From: Geotrypetes seraphini
Taxonomy: Eukaryota; Chordata; Amphibia; Gymnophiona; Dermophiidae
DNA: 64,000 nt
Assembly (NCBI RefSeq): GCF_902459505.1
Contig: NC_047096.1
Location: forward strand, 6,076,001-6,140,000
Direction of reading: 5' to 3'
This document shows positions 39,001 through 44,000 of the stretch, piece by piece (position 1 is the first letter of the stretch; every line of letters begins with the position of its first letter). A program made the translations under genes and the position numbers. The notes beneath the pieces are model-generated. The model was not told where the DNA came from and searched no databases. It was given only the letters and a program-made list of their open reading frames with translations.

Positions 39001-40654
39001 AGGATGAGATGACCTCAGACTGCATAGGGATAATGTGAGGAGAGATGACCCCTTCTCCCCTAACAAATATGACATCATCCTGGATTTTGAGAATGGGAAA
39101 AGAGACCCTTCTTAATGGGAAGCAGTTAAGAAAATGTCGGGGGGAGGGGGTTTATCATAGTAAATGATGGCAAATAAAGACCTGAATCATCCAGTTTGCC
39201 CAATGTTGAACCAACAATCTAGTAATTTTTAATTTTACTTGCTAAGTTCCCCTTTAAGATGTCTTCCCCTTCCCCCAAGACAAGATCTTGCTCTTGATCC
39301 GTTTTGCCACATATGGACACAGACCATTAAAGTCCATCCTGCATCGGATATATTGCCCCACTGCTGGAGTCGCCATCAAAGCTAACTCCAGCCTGTACCG
39401 ATCTGTCTTGCCATATAAGGGACAATGACTGTAGAAGTCTGTCTGGCATCAGCCCCACTTCCTTGCTGTTGATCTGTCAAGCTTTGTGTTGATACTATCG
39501 TTTAGAGGGATCCTTTGTGTCTATCCCATGCATTTTTGAACCGTCAATGTTTTAGCCTCCACCACCTTACAGAAAGGGCATTCCAGGTATTCTCCACTCC
39601 CTTGGTGAAAAATTATTTCCTGACGTTACTCCTAAGTCTACTACCCTGCAGCCTCATATTATGTCCTCTAGTCTTACTGCTTCTCCAAGGAAGAGACAGG
39701 GATGGGAATGAGACAGGGTTGTACTTCCATTGAAAACAATAGAAGTAAGGACGGTAGAGGCATCCGGGTAAGGAGATGGATAGAGGCATCCTGGTTTTAC
39801 TTCCATTGAAATCAATGAAGGTAAGAAGGATGGATAGAGACATCCGGGTTTTACTTCCATTGAAAACAATGGAGATAAGAGCGAATAGACACATCTGGGT
39901 TTTACTTCCATTGAAAACAATGGAGATAAGAGCGGATAGAGACATCCTGGTTTTACTTCCATTGAAAACAATGGAGATAAGAGCGGATAGAGACATCCGG
40001 GTTTTACTTCCATTGAAAACAATGGAGATAAGAGCGGATAGAGACATCCGGGTTTTACTTCCATTGAAAACAATGGAGATAAGAGCGGATAGAGACATCC
40101 GGATTTTACTTCCATTGAAAACAATGGAGATAAGAGCGGATAGAGACATCCAGGTTTTACTTCCATTGAAAACAATGGAGATAAGAGCAGATAGAGACAT
40201 CCGGGTTTTACTTCCATTGAAAACAATGGAGATAAGAGCAGACAGAGACATCCGGGTTCTACTGTCATTGAAAACAATGGAGATAAGAGCGGATAGACAC
40301 ATCCGGGTTTTACTTCCATTGAAAACAATGAAGATCAGAGCGGACAGAGACATCCGGGTTTTACTTCCATTGAAAACAATGGAGATAAGAGCGGACAGAG
40401 ACATCCGGAGGTAAAAGCCGGATCTCTCTATCCGTCCTCCTTTTCTTCTTGTCCTGGTCCTGAGCGGAGGCCGGGGGAAACCACCTCCGTCCCGGGGCCT
40501 CACCTGACCGGTACTGCGCCGCCTCCAGGTGTCGCTCCATGCAGGCCGGGGCGTTGGGCGGGATCTTCCACTCATTCTCCTTAATCATGGCAACGCCCTG
40601 CCCGCCCTCCTCTGCGTTCCTCTCGTCTCCCTGGTCTTTCTTTTCCGTCAACAT
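14930..40654 (-). CDS. WDR77: WDR77 / MEP50 methylosome subunit, ten coding exons
   Basis: WDR77 is the WD40 beta-propeller partner of PRMT5. The PRMT5-WDR77 methylosome symmetrically dimethylates arginines in Sm proteins and histones H2A/H4 in cytoplasm and nucleus. Every exon of the human protein (342 aa, from memory) has a counterpart here with GT/AG sites and matching phases: 40504-40654, 36637-36822, 33269-33410, 33123-33172, 31552-31622, 24789-24843, 19563-19634, 19346-19454, 16214-16282, 14930-15089. The total is 1,065 nt, or 354 aa from the upstream ATG, or 332 aa from ATG 40588. Landmarks are [78 protein letters not shown] and LTVGWDHQV. It is divergent from ATP5PB across a shared promoter. 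The introns hold LINEs, MITEs and a DIRS fossil. Confidence 0.95.
15205..15535. mobile_element. Non-autonomous DNA transposon (GTGTCTTGCAAAC family)
   Basis: Left end CAGTGTCTTGCAAACATAGTGG; right end CACAGTTTGTGATACACTG. It is related to 30450-31165, where the ends read CAGTGTATCGCAAA and TTTGTGATATACTG. The body is GC-rich and non-coding. The ends suggest a hAT-like MITE. Confidence 0.55.
15557..15652. mobile_element. Small palindromic MITE (ACCGTGTTTCCC)
   Basis: ACCGTGTTTCCCTGAAAATA at the left mirrors TATTTTCGGGAAAACACGGT at the right. A TA lies at each edge. A second, degraded copy may be at 15905-15985. Confidence 0.65.
16214..16282 (-). CDS. WDR77: WDR77 exon 9 (69 nt)
   Basis: Acceptor is a long T-run ending in AAG; donor GAT|GTAAGT. 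It encodes [20 protein letters not shown] followed by SE, corresponding to human VPFLASLSEDCSLAVLD. Confidence 0.92.
16392..16549. mobile_element. Palindromic MITE, GGGCTCCTTTTAC family
   Basis: Left AGCTCCTTTTGCGAAGGGGC; right GCCTTTGTAAAAGGAGCCC; the inner arms GCTAGC/GCGC match other copies. ACAG flanks both sides and may be the target duplication. Confidence 0.7.
16735..16960 (+). mobile_element. CR1 3' UTR fragment
   Basis: It contains GGAATGTTGCTACTCTCTGG, then GGTACTTGGAAACAGGATAC and ACTGGGCTTTGATGGACCTT, the CR1 3' end in forward orientation. In WDR77 intron 8. Confidence 0.6.
17395..17700 (+). mobile_element. LINE 3' fragment, degenerate
   Basis: GAGATTTGGAATGAATTTCC, then CCTGAAAACGTTGTTGTTTC, matches the pol C-terminal pattern WNxxP..LKxxLF, ending in an ATTAGATTAGATT tail. 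Confidence 0.5.
18171..18514. mobile_element. Non-autonomous piggyBac element (344 bp)
   Basis: Inverted ends CCCTTTCAGGACC are exact over 13 bp, and each is flanked by TTAA (18167-18170 and 18515-18518), the piggyBac target duplication. The body has no coding frame. It lies in WDR77 intron 8. Confidence 0.9.
18703..18984. mobile_element. hAT-like foldback MITE, copy 2, with target duplication
   Basis: Ends TAAGAGAATGACATGGGG and CCCGTGTTATTCTCTA are inverted. CTGCGAAT is repeated at 18695-18702 and 18985-18992, an 8-bp hAT-type duplication. The 282-bp body folds back on itself over most of its length. Confidence 0.85.
19133..19257. mobile_element. hAT-like foldback MITE, truncated copy 3
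   Basis: It begins AGAGAATGACACGGGGACAA and breaks off at ATCTGCACAAGCC, about half of the family unit. It ends close to WDR77 exon 8. Confidence 0.65.
19346..19454 (-). CDS. WDR77: WDR77 exon 8 (109 nt)
   Basis: Acceptor CCTCTGACAG; donor CACAG|GTATGT. It encodes [20 protein letters not shown] then [15 protein letters not shown], corresponding to human DENGTVSLVDTK through VTGLVFSPH. Confidence 0.94.
19563..19634 (-). CDS. WDR77: WDR77 exon 7 (72 nt)
   Basis: Acceptor TTCCCTCCAG; donor TTTG|GTAAGG. It encodes [20 protein letters not shown] then FVFG, matching human [17 protein letters not shown]. Confidence 0.94.
20491..20927. mobile_element. hAT-like foldback MITE, copy 4, with internal tandem duplication
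   Basis: Inverted ends are flanked by CCAAGAAT (20483-20490) and CAAAGAAT (20928-20935), a slightly diverged 8-bp target duplication. The segment GGCATTGGTGGAATGAGGCA through GAATGTTGCTACTTAGG occurs twice in tandem inside it. Confidence 0.8.
21405..22095 (-). mobile_element. L2-like LINE, 5'-truncated
   Basis: It encodes [33 protein letters not shown] and [14 protein letters not shown], and ends with a TAA-type tail (TAATAATAATAAC on the forward strand). It looks fairly young within its 3' part. Confidence 0.8.
22585..22860 (+). mobile_element. L2-like LINE 3' fragment
   Basis: AAAGAAATCAAAACCCTGCT is the pol terminus; the 3' UTR then ends TAATCCGCAAGGTACTGGCGG and a TAATGTAATGTAATC tail, as in the longer copy at 50.2-50.9 kb. 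Confidence 0.7.
23095..23460 (+). mobile_element. CR1 3' ends in tandem
   Basis: TGAATTCAAGAAAGCATGGG, then GGGCCATTTGGCCTTTATCT, marks the CR1 3' end. It is followed by the unit TCTATAACCATAAAGCTCTA through GGGAGGAGATAGTGGATGCT and a second 3' end, matching the reversed tandem array at 56.3-56.8 kb. Confidence 0.65.
23640..24262 (+). mobile_element. CR1 LINE, 3' part of pol and 3' end
   Basis: It encodes [55 protein letters not shown] and [19 protein letters not shown], ending GGCCTTTATCTGACGTCATG and an ATGTTTCT repeat, a CR1-type tail. Confidence 0.85.
24391..24688. mobile_element. Penelope-type remnant with 27-bp inverted ends
   Basis: The 27 bp at 24391-24417 (GAGACTTTATTTAAACCAGT...) are exactly mirrored at 24662-24688. 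Just inside the left arm, 24411-24465 on the - strand resembles a hammerhead: CGGAGGA, hairpin GGCG/CGCC, GAAAC. The layout recalls Penelope-type ends; there is no coding part. Confidence 0.4.
24789..24843 (-). CDS. WDR77: WDR77 exon 6 (55 nt)
   Basis: Acceptor ATACTGCAG; donor ATTG|GTGAGAG. It encodes [18 protein letters not shown], the canonical WD motif of this blade. It is separated from exon 5 by a 6.7-kb intron holding the DIRS fossil. Confidence 0.94.
25232..29275 (-). mobile_element. DIRS-type tyrosine-recombinase retrotransposon, fossil
   Basis: A broken DIRS-like element of about 4 kb in WDR77 intron 5, on the gene's strand. Inverted terminal repeats of about 125 bp lie at 25265-25395 and 29150-29272 (CCCTCCAGACTGGCATAGAAA type). 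An internal complementary region at 25676-25740 mirrors both outer ends, the DIRS hallmark. Parts recognised in order on the - strand: a gag-like region (about 28.8-27.6 kb), an RNase-H-like region (about 27.6-27.0 kb) and a tyrosine-recombinase-like region (about 26.9-25.7 kb). Several breaks are present. The inverted repeats differ by a fair number of bases, suggesting an old insertion. It is not a host gene. Confidence 0.8.
29330..30445. other. WDR77 intron 5, mostly unassigned
   Basis: No gene is seen. 29690-29790 reads like a reversed, worn CR1 pol fragment (ACTCTAACCAGTTTAGTTCC). 29776-29960 starts with TTTATTTATTTAATTCGATT, the reversed end of an L2-like LINE. The remainder, including 29960-30445, gives nothing recognisable. 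Confidence 0.4.
30450..31165. mobile_element. DNA transposon (GTGTATCGCAAA family) split by a foldback MITE
   Basis: Ends CAGTGTATCGCAAATTTTGC and GGCAGTTTGTGATATACTGG are inverted. The body (GGCCGCGGCTCGAGGCATCC, CTAGGCAGTCAACCGACACC) matches the element at 15205-15535. It is interrupted at 30619-30967. Confidence 0.65.
30619..30967. mobile_element. hAT-like foldback MITE, copy 5, nested
   Basis: Inverted ends GAGAATGAAATGGAGACAAA and CCCCGTGTCATTCTC. The target sequence CCTGAGCT is duplicated at 30611-30618 and 30968-30975 (up to 10 bp if the adjoining GC counts). It sits inside the transposon 30450-31165, so it is younger. Confidence 0.85.
31355..31490 (+). mobile_element. MIR-like tRNA-derived SINE
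   Basis: GGAGTGGCCTAATGCATAGA, then AATTCCACTGCAGTAACTTG and CAAATCACTTAATCCTCCAA, follows the SINE layout of tRNA-like head then MIR-type core. It ends 60 nt from WDR77 exon 5. Confidence 0.6.
31552..31622 (-). CDS. WDR77: WDR77 exon 5 (71 nt)
   Basis: Acceptor ATTCTTTCTTAG; donor GTGAG|GTGAGTA. It encodes [16 protein letters not shown] then TSFLSCSE, matching human [24 protein letters not shown] in position and phase. Confidence 0.93.
32240..32405 (+). mobile_element. CR1 LINE fragment
   Basis: GCCAGGGGTTGTGGTAACAG, then GGTTTGGACAAGTTTCTGGA and GAGTCCATAGTCTGTTATTG, equals the end of CR1 pol and the start of its 3' UTR. Confidence 0.7.
32890..33078. mobile_element. Small MITE (TTCTCCCTCTGAATTCGC ends)
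   Basis: Left TTTCTCCCTCTGAATTCGCA; right TGAATTCGGAGGGAGAAGTA. These are inverted ends of about 18 bp with a non-coding body, directly 3' of WDR77 exon 4 in the intron. Confidence 0.6.
33123..33172 (-). CDS. WDR77: WDR77 exon 4 (50 nt)
   Basis: This short exon lies 96 nt downstream of exon 3. Acceptor ATTCTTAG; donor AGAG|GTGAG. It encodes [16 protein letters not shown], matching human IKVWDLAQQVVLSSYR. Too short to appear as an open frame on its own. Confidence 0.93.
33269..33410 (-). CDS. WDR77: WDR77 exon 3
   Basis: Acceptor CTTATTTCAG; donor TTCAG|GTGCG. It encodes [36 protein letters not shown] and AVSGSKDF, close to human blade 2. Confidence 0.95.
33470..34035 (+). mobile_element. 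L2-like LINE 3' fragment
   Basis: It encodes [40 protein letters not shown] and [20 protein letters not shown], and ends with a TGTTATGTAATTATG tail. Confidence 0.75.
34199..34740 (+). mobile_element. MIR-like SINE split by a CR1 3' end
   Basis: The SINE head (GTAGTTAAAGCAGCTGGCTC, to 34234) continues at 34643 with GTTGCGAGTTTGATTCCCAC. Between them, 34235-34642 holds a reversed CR1 3' UTR (TTACTGGGTCAAACCAGTGG), partly duplicated at 34495. Confidence 0.65.
35100..36175. mobile_element. GC-rich non-autonomous DNA transposon, composite
   Basis: It begins GGGCCAAATTCTATGAATGG and ends CGTCCTATACAAAATCATGCCC, with inverted related ends and repeated GGCGTCCTA boxes. An LINE-like AT-rich piece and a G-run sit inside at 35820-35900. 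Similar text (AGAATCCAGCTCT, GGCCACAGATATCGCCGC) appears at 19.9-20.3 kb. Confidence 0.45.
36202..36570 (+). mobile_element. MIR-like SINE interrupted by a mariner MITE
   Basis: The head GTTAGCGCAACGGTCTCAGA, TTCGGTTCCCACTGCAGC and core CTGGGCAAGTCAATTAACCC run to 36313. The tail GCAGAAAGGCAATGTATCAA resumes at 36532. WDR77 exon 2 starts 67 nt further on. Confidence 0.75.
36314..36525. mobile_element. Mariner-type MITE (212 bp)
   Basis: Inverted ends GGGTGCTGAAAAGTTCTCAG are flanked by TA on both sides (36312-36313 and 36526-36527), as Tc1/mariner elements are. Non-coding body. Nested in the SINE above. Confidence 0.88.
36637..36822 (-). CDS. WDR77: WDR77 exon 2
   Basis: Acceptor TTGTTTACAG; donor TCTG|GTAGGC. 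It encodes [19 protein letters not shown] through ILVASDSG, the first propeller blade, and is nearly identical to the human exon. Phase 1 at both ends. Confidence 0.95.
37057..37686 (+). mobile_element. hAT transposon remnant with transposase C-terminus
   Basis: Ends CAGTGTCTCTCAAACTGTG and AGTCTGAGACACTG are inverted. At 37330-37500 it encodes [20 protein letters not shown] and, after a frame change, [20 protein letters not shown], the hAT dimerisation end of ZBED5/SCAND3-like transposases. Most of the transposase gene is absent. In WDR77 intron 1. Confidence 0.75.
37724..37820. mobile_element. Short MITE copy (CCTTTTACCAAGTCG)
   Basis: CCCTCCTTTTACCAAGTCGT mirrors GGCTTGGTAAGAGGGGGCT; a degenerate member of the GGGCTCCTTTTAC family. 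Confidence 0.5.
37830..38225 (+). mobile_element. L2-like LINE fragment
   Basis: ATTAGACTATTGCAACTCTA, then GCAGCCAATTCAAAATATGGC and CTCTTCACTGGCCACCTC, is the pol region of the family (LDYCNxLY..LQxxQNxAA..LHWLP). Several frame changes. Confidence 0.7.
38560..38945 (+). mobile_element. LINE 3' fragment
   Basis: GGAATGGAACAAGCTCCCGC, AAAAATTGTTAAAATGCCATC, then a 3' UTR ending AATAATAAATAAACA. It is the WNxLP..LKxxLF end with its tail. Confidence 0.55.
39490..39690 (-). mobile_element. CR1-like LINE pol fragment
   Basis: The reverse strand reads an [20 protein letters not shown]-type pol end, much worn. It runs straight into the 51-bp minisatellite. Confidence 0.45.
39716..40414. repeat. 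51-bp minisatellite, about 13 units, in WDR77 intron 1
   Basis: Unit: AGAGACATCCGGGTTTTACT, then TCCATTGAAAACAATGGAGA and TAAGAGCGGAT. The spacing is exactly 51 bp over 39.86-40.22 kb; the distal (left) units are more diverged and longer. Each unit holds the perfect hairpin CCATTGAAAACAATGG. As 51 is divisible by three, both strands stay open for 200-320 codons; these frames are not genes. The array ends 90 bp from WDR77 exon 1. Confidence 0.95.
40504..40654 (-). CDS. WDR77: WDR77 exon 1 (start codon choice open)
   Basis: The donor TCAG|GTGAGG gives the exon end at 40504. It encodes [20 protein letters not shown]. Two in-frame starts exist. The ATG at 40654 (MLTEKKDQ...) has a weak context with T at -3. 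The ATG at 40588 (MIKENEW) has a strong context, GCCATGA. Human and, as I recall, Xenopus proteins carry 15 or more residues before the EW, which favours the upstream one. Confidence 0.85.
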
Positions 40655-41007
40655 TAAGCGTCTCTCGGCCCCGGTCAAACCCGCACACGCCGCTCACTGG
40701 GGCTCGGAGGCGCCATCTTCCTCCGGGAAAGCGGGCGGAGTCCGTGCAGCGCCAGCCAACCAGGGAACTCTGACGAGAAGGGCGGTCCGACGCCCAGCCA
40801 ATCAGAGAGGTGGAGAGAAGACTCGGCGCCAGGGAATGGTCGGTCGGAACGAGGCTCGCCGGAAGTGGCGTTTCCAGGGTCAGAGCGAGGCTCGGATCGC
40901 AGCGGCTAGCTCTCGCGAGCAGAGAAGGCGAAGCGGGCCTTCCGGTTGTCAGGGACGTAGAGGGCACGGGAGCGGCGGCTTGGGAAAGAGTGAGCTCCGC
41001 CGTCGCC
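40589..41007. promoter_or_regulatory. Bidirectional WDR77/ATP5PB promoter, CpG-rich
   Basis: The interval between the two divergent start codons is about 350-420 bp, GC-rich and full of CpG, unlike the AT-rich flanks. Visible motifs: CCGGAAGT (ETS/GABP type) at 40859-40866; the reverse form CTTCCGGT at 40939-40946; CCAAT boxes around 40751-40757 and 40796-40802; CGCCATCTT (YY1 type) at 40711-40719; TCTCGCGAGC (BANP/Kaiso type, 9 of 10) at 40911-40920. No TATA box stands out. This is a typical housekeeping promoter driving both genes; motif use is inferred. Confidence 0.8.
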
Positions 41008-41035
41008 ATGTTCTCCAGAGCTGTGCTGGCCTCGG
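41008..41035 (+). CDS. ATP5PB: ATP5PB exon 1
   Basis: ATG in the context GTCGCCATGT; donor CTCGG|GTAAGT. It encodes MFSRAVLAS plus one base, the start of the mitochondrial targeting peptide. Confidence 0.93.
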
Positions 41036-44000
41036 GTAAGTGAGAGGCCGGGCCGCGACCCCTCAGGCCGCCCCTCCCCCGCTGCATGAAAGGCCCGCGT
41101 GACTCCCTCCCGGGAAGAATCTCCTGAAAGAAAAACACCCGGGGTTTTAAATAAAAAAAAGAAAAATGAGATACTGTAGTTTTCTATTGAATGTATATTA
41201 TAGTCCAAAACTTATTCATCACGAAATAAGGATGCGTTTTCCTTACATAGCATTCATGCAATGTTTACATTTTGGGGTAAATGGACTCCAGGAATCCATT
41301 CATAACATCAAGGTCAAGGTTTCTCCCTAACAGGGATCTCAAAGTCCCTCCTGGAGGGCCGCAATCCAGTCGGGTTTTCAGGATTTCCCCAATGAATATG
41401 CATGAGATCTATTAGCATACAACGCAAGCAGTGCATGCAAATAGATCTCATGCATATTCATCGGGGAAATCCTGAAAACCCGACTGGATTGCGGCCCTCC
41501 AGGAGGGACTTTGACACCCTGTCCTAGAGTATCTGTCTTTTAGGGGCTGAGTTGATTAAGATGGACCTATAAGGGATCTCAAAAGTCCCTCCTCAAGGAC
41601 CCCAATCCAGTCAGTTTTTCAGGATTTCCCTAATGAATATGCAGGAGCTCATAGATCTATGCATGCACTGCTTTCATTGTATGCTAATAGAGCTCATGCA
41701 TATTCATTGGGGAAATCCTGAAAACCCGACTGGATTGCAGCCCTCAAGGAGGGACTTTAAGACTCCTGTCCTAGAAGATATAATCACGGATGCTTAGGGC
41801 TCCTTTTACTAAGTCGTGTTAGGGCTTTAAAGCATGGAATAGCACGCACTACATTGCCTCGTGCGCTAGACCTGAACACCAGCATTGAGCTGGCGTTAGT
41901 TCTGGAAGCATAGTGCGCGGTAATTTCCTGCGTGCGCTAAAAACGGTAGCGCACCTTAGTAAAACGAGCCCTTAGTTTGGCATTTCTCAAAGTGTTGGAT
42001 TTGTGTCTGCAGAGATAATGTGCTGCCTCTTCATAAATCCACCCTGATGGGTCGTATCTGGGCTATAACTGCTGTGGGATGTAGGTTCAAATTAGGGCTG
42101 GCCAAAATCTCCATCTTGGAACTGGGGAACTTGGCAGCTCTTTAAAAGTGACTAAGATTGAGCAGGAGCCAAGGCATGCAGTGCACATGATAATACTGAA
42201 ACCCTTTTGCAGCTCTATTTGATAGACCTGCAAGGTCTGGTGGTTTGTTTTTTTTTTTGGGGGGGGGAGGAACAGAGGATATATTAAAAACTGACATTTA
42301 AAACATATTTGTGCTTTTTACTTTTGTACAGCCATAGCCCTTAAAAAGTCAGCCCTGCTCAGTCCTGGGTAAGTACTGCACCTGCATGAATTTTTTTATA
42401 CATCATAATACTCCCTCTAAGGGTGTGCGCAAATTTTTTCTCATGCAAGCAACAAGTTCTAAAACTTTTTTTCATGTGAGTAACCAGTTCTAAAAAGCAA
42501 CAATTCTCCAGATTTGCAAGTATTTTTGTGAGCAACCATGTAAAATTTGTGAGCGACACTCTTACAATGTATCAGCCATTGCTCACTTGCTCAGCTTAGA
42601 AGGAACATAGCTCTTAATTGACCTGCCCTGCCCTATAATGCATACATTTTACTGCTCACCTTATTTATTTCAAGGGGAAAGGTTTATTTCATTATGTTTT
42701 ATATGGACCTAGCCCCACTACTGAGATCATATTTGATCTTTTAATGGCCCATTTCATAAAAGAAACTTGGCTATTCGATCCACAGGTTTGTGACTGTTTA
42801 CTAAAGCCCAATCTCACCAAACTTTTGTTTTTATTCTTGCCAGCTTGTTACATGCATCCAAACACTTTCATACTGCTCAGCCATGCCTGGCTCCATTACC
42901 ACCCCTGCCTGAGACAGGAGGTAAAGTGCGCTATGGTCTGATCCCTGAAGAATTTTTCCAGTTCCTGTACCCCAAAACAGGAGTCACAGGTAAGTGTGCT
43001 CTTTAGATATGTTTATTCTACACATCAGACTGTTTGGTTTTTGTTGATTCCACTGTTCATAATTTTTTTCATACTATACATATGTAGTGGCTTAGCTGTT
43101 ATATCATGTGGTTTTGATTTGGGTTAATAAACTGGATAACTGGTTTTCAAAACTGCAAATTTAAATTTAATGTAGACAAGTACAAAGTGAGAAGACTAGT
43201 CCAGATTATAGCTACATGATGCTAGGTTACAACGAACCAGAATACAGTCTGTACAAGAAATCTGTATGAGCATAGGACTCGGCACGGGCCGTGTTTTGGC
43301 AAGTGAGCCTGCATCAGGAGTCCAGGATGAAGTTAGTCAGTGCCAACAAAGCAAAGCCAAATCGCAAATTATGCTGACCAGAAGCTCCTGCGGGCATTTT
43401 CCTTTCTGCTTTTGCAGAGAGGCTTATAAACAAATTTGGGAGTTCTTCCTCTAGTTGAGGGTTTGTCTCTTGCAGTGGAGAGAAGAACAGAAGCTGAAAT
43501 TTGGGCCTTCGGACTGGGAGCAGTAGCATGGAAACGTGCTACATTTTGGGATTCTGCCTGGTGCTTGTGAGCATGATTGGCCACTATTAGAAGGGGGATA
43601 CTGGGCTAAATAGACCTTTGTTCTCACACAATATTGCAATTCTTACGCAATTGTCAGCTGATTGTTTAAAAATATGTTGCTCTCTTTTCAGATCTTTTAC
43701 TGTATTAACAAAAATGCTTGCTATGAAAAAGAATCCTAATTGTTTTTTCTCCCTCACCTCAGGTCCTTATATGCTAGGCACAGGGCTCCTGCTCTACTTC
43801 TTGTCCAAGGAAATCTACGTTATTAACCATGAAACCATTGCAGGTGTTTGCATTATTTCTGCTATTATTTATGGAATTAAGAAGTTTGGACCCCAGGTAG
43901 CAGCTTTTGCTGATAAGCTGAATGAGGTAAGAAAAAGAAATTGATCAGATTGTTTGCATGCCGTTTTTGAACAGCTGCACTTGGTTCCGCCTTATCATGG

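Noticed and set aside
39613-40575. 320-codon frame on - and 212-codon frame on + with repeated [17 protein letters not shown] or [17 protein letters not shown] units
   Set aside because: The 51-bp tandem repeat is a multiple of three, so frames stay open by arithmetic; it is intronic to WDR77.
42744-42941. 65-codon + frame in ATP5PB intron 2 and exon 3
   Set aside because: Overlaps exon 3 in the wrong frame; the exon's real frame matches human ATP5PB.
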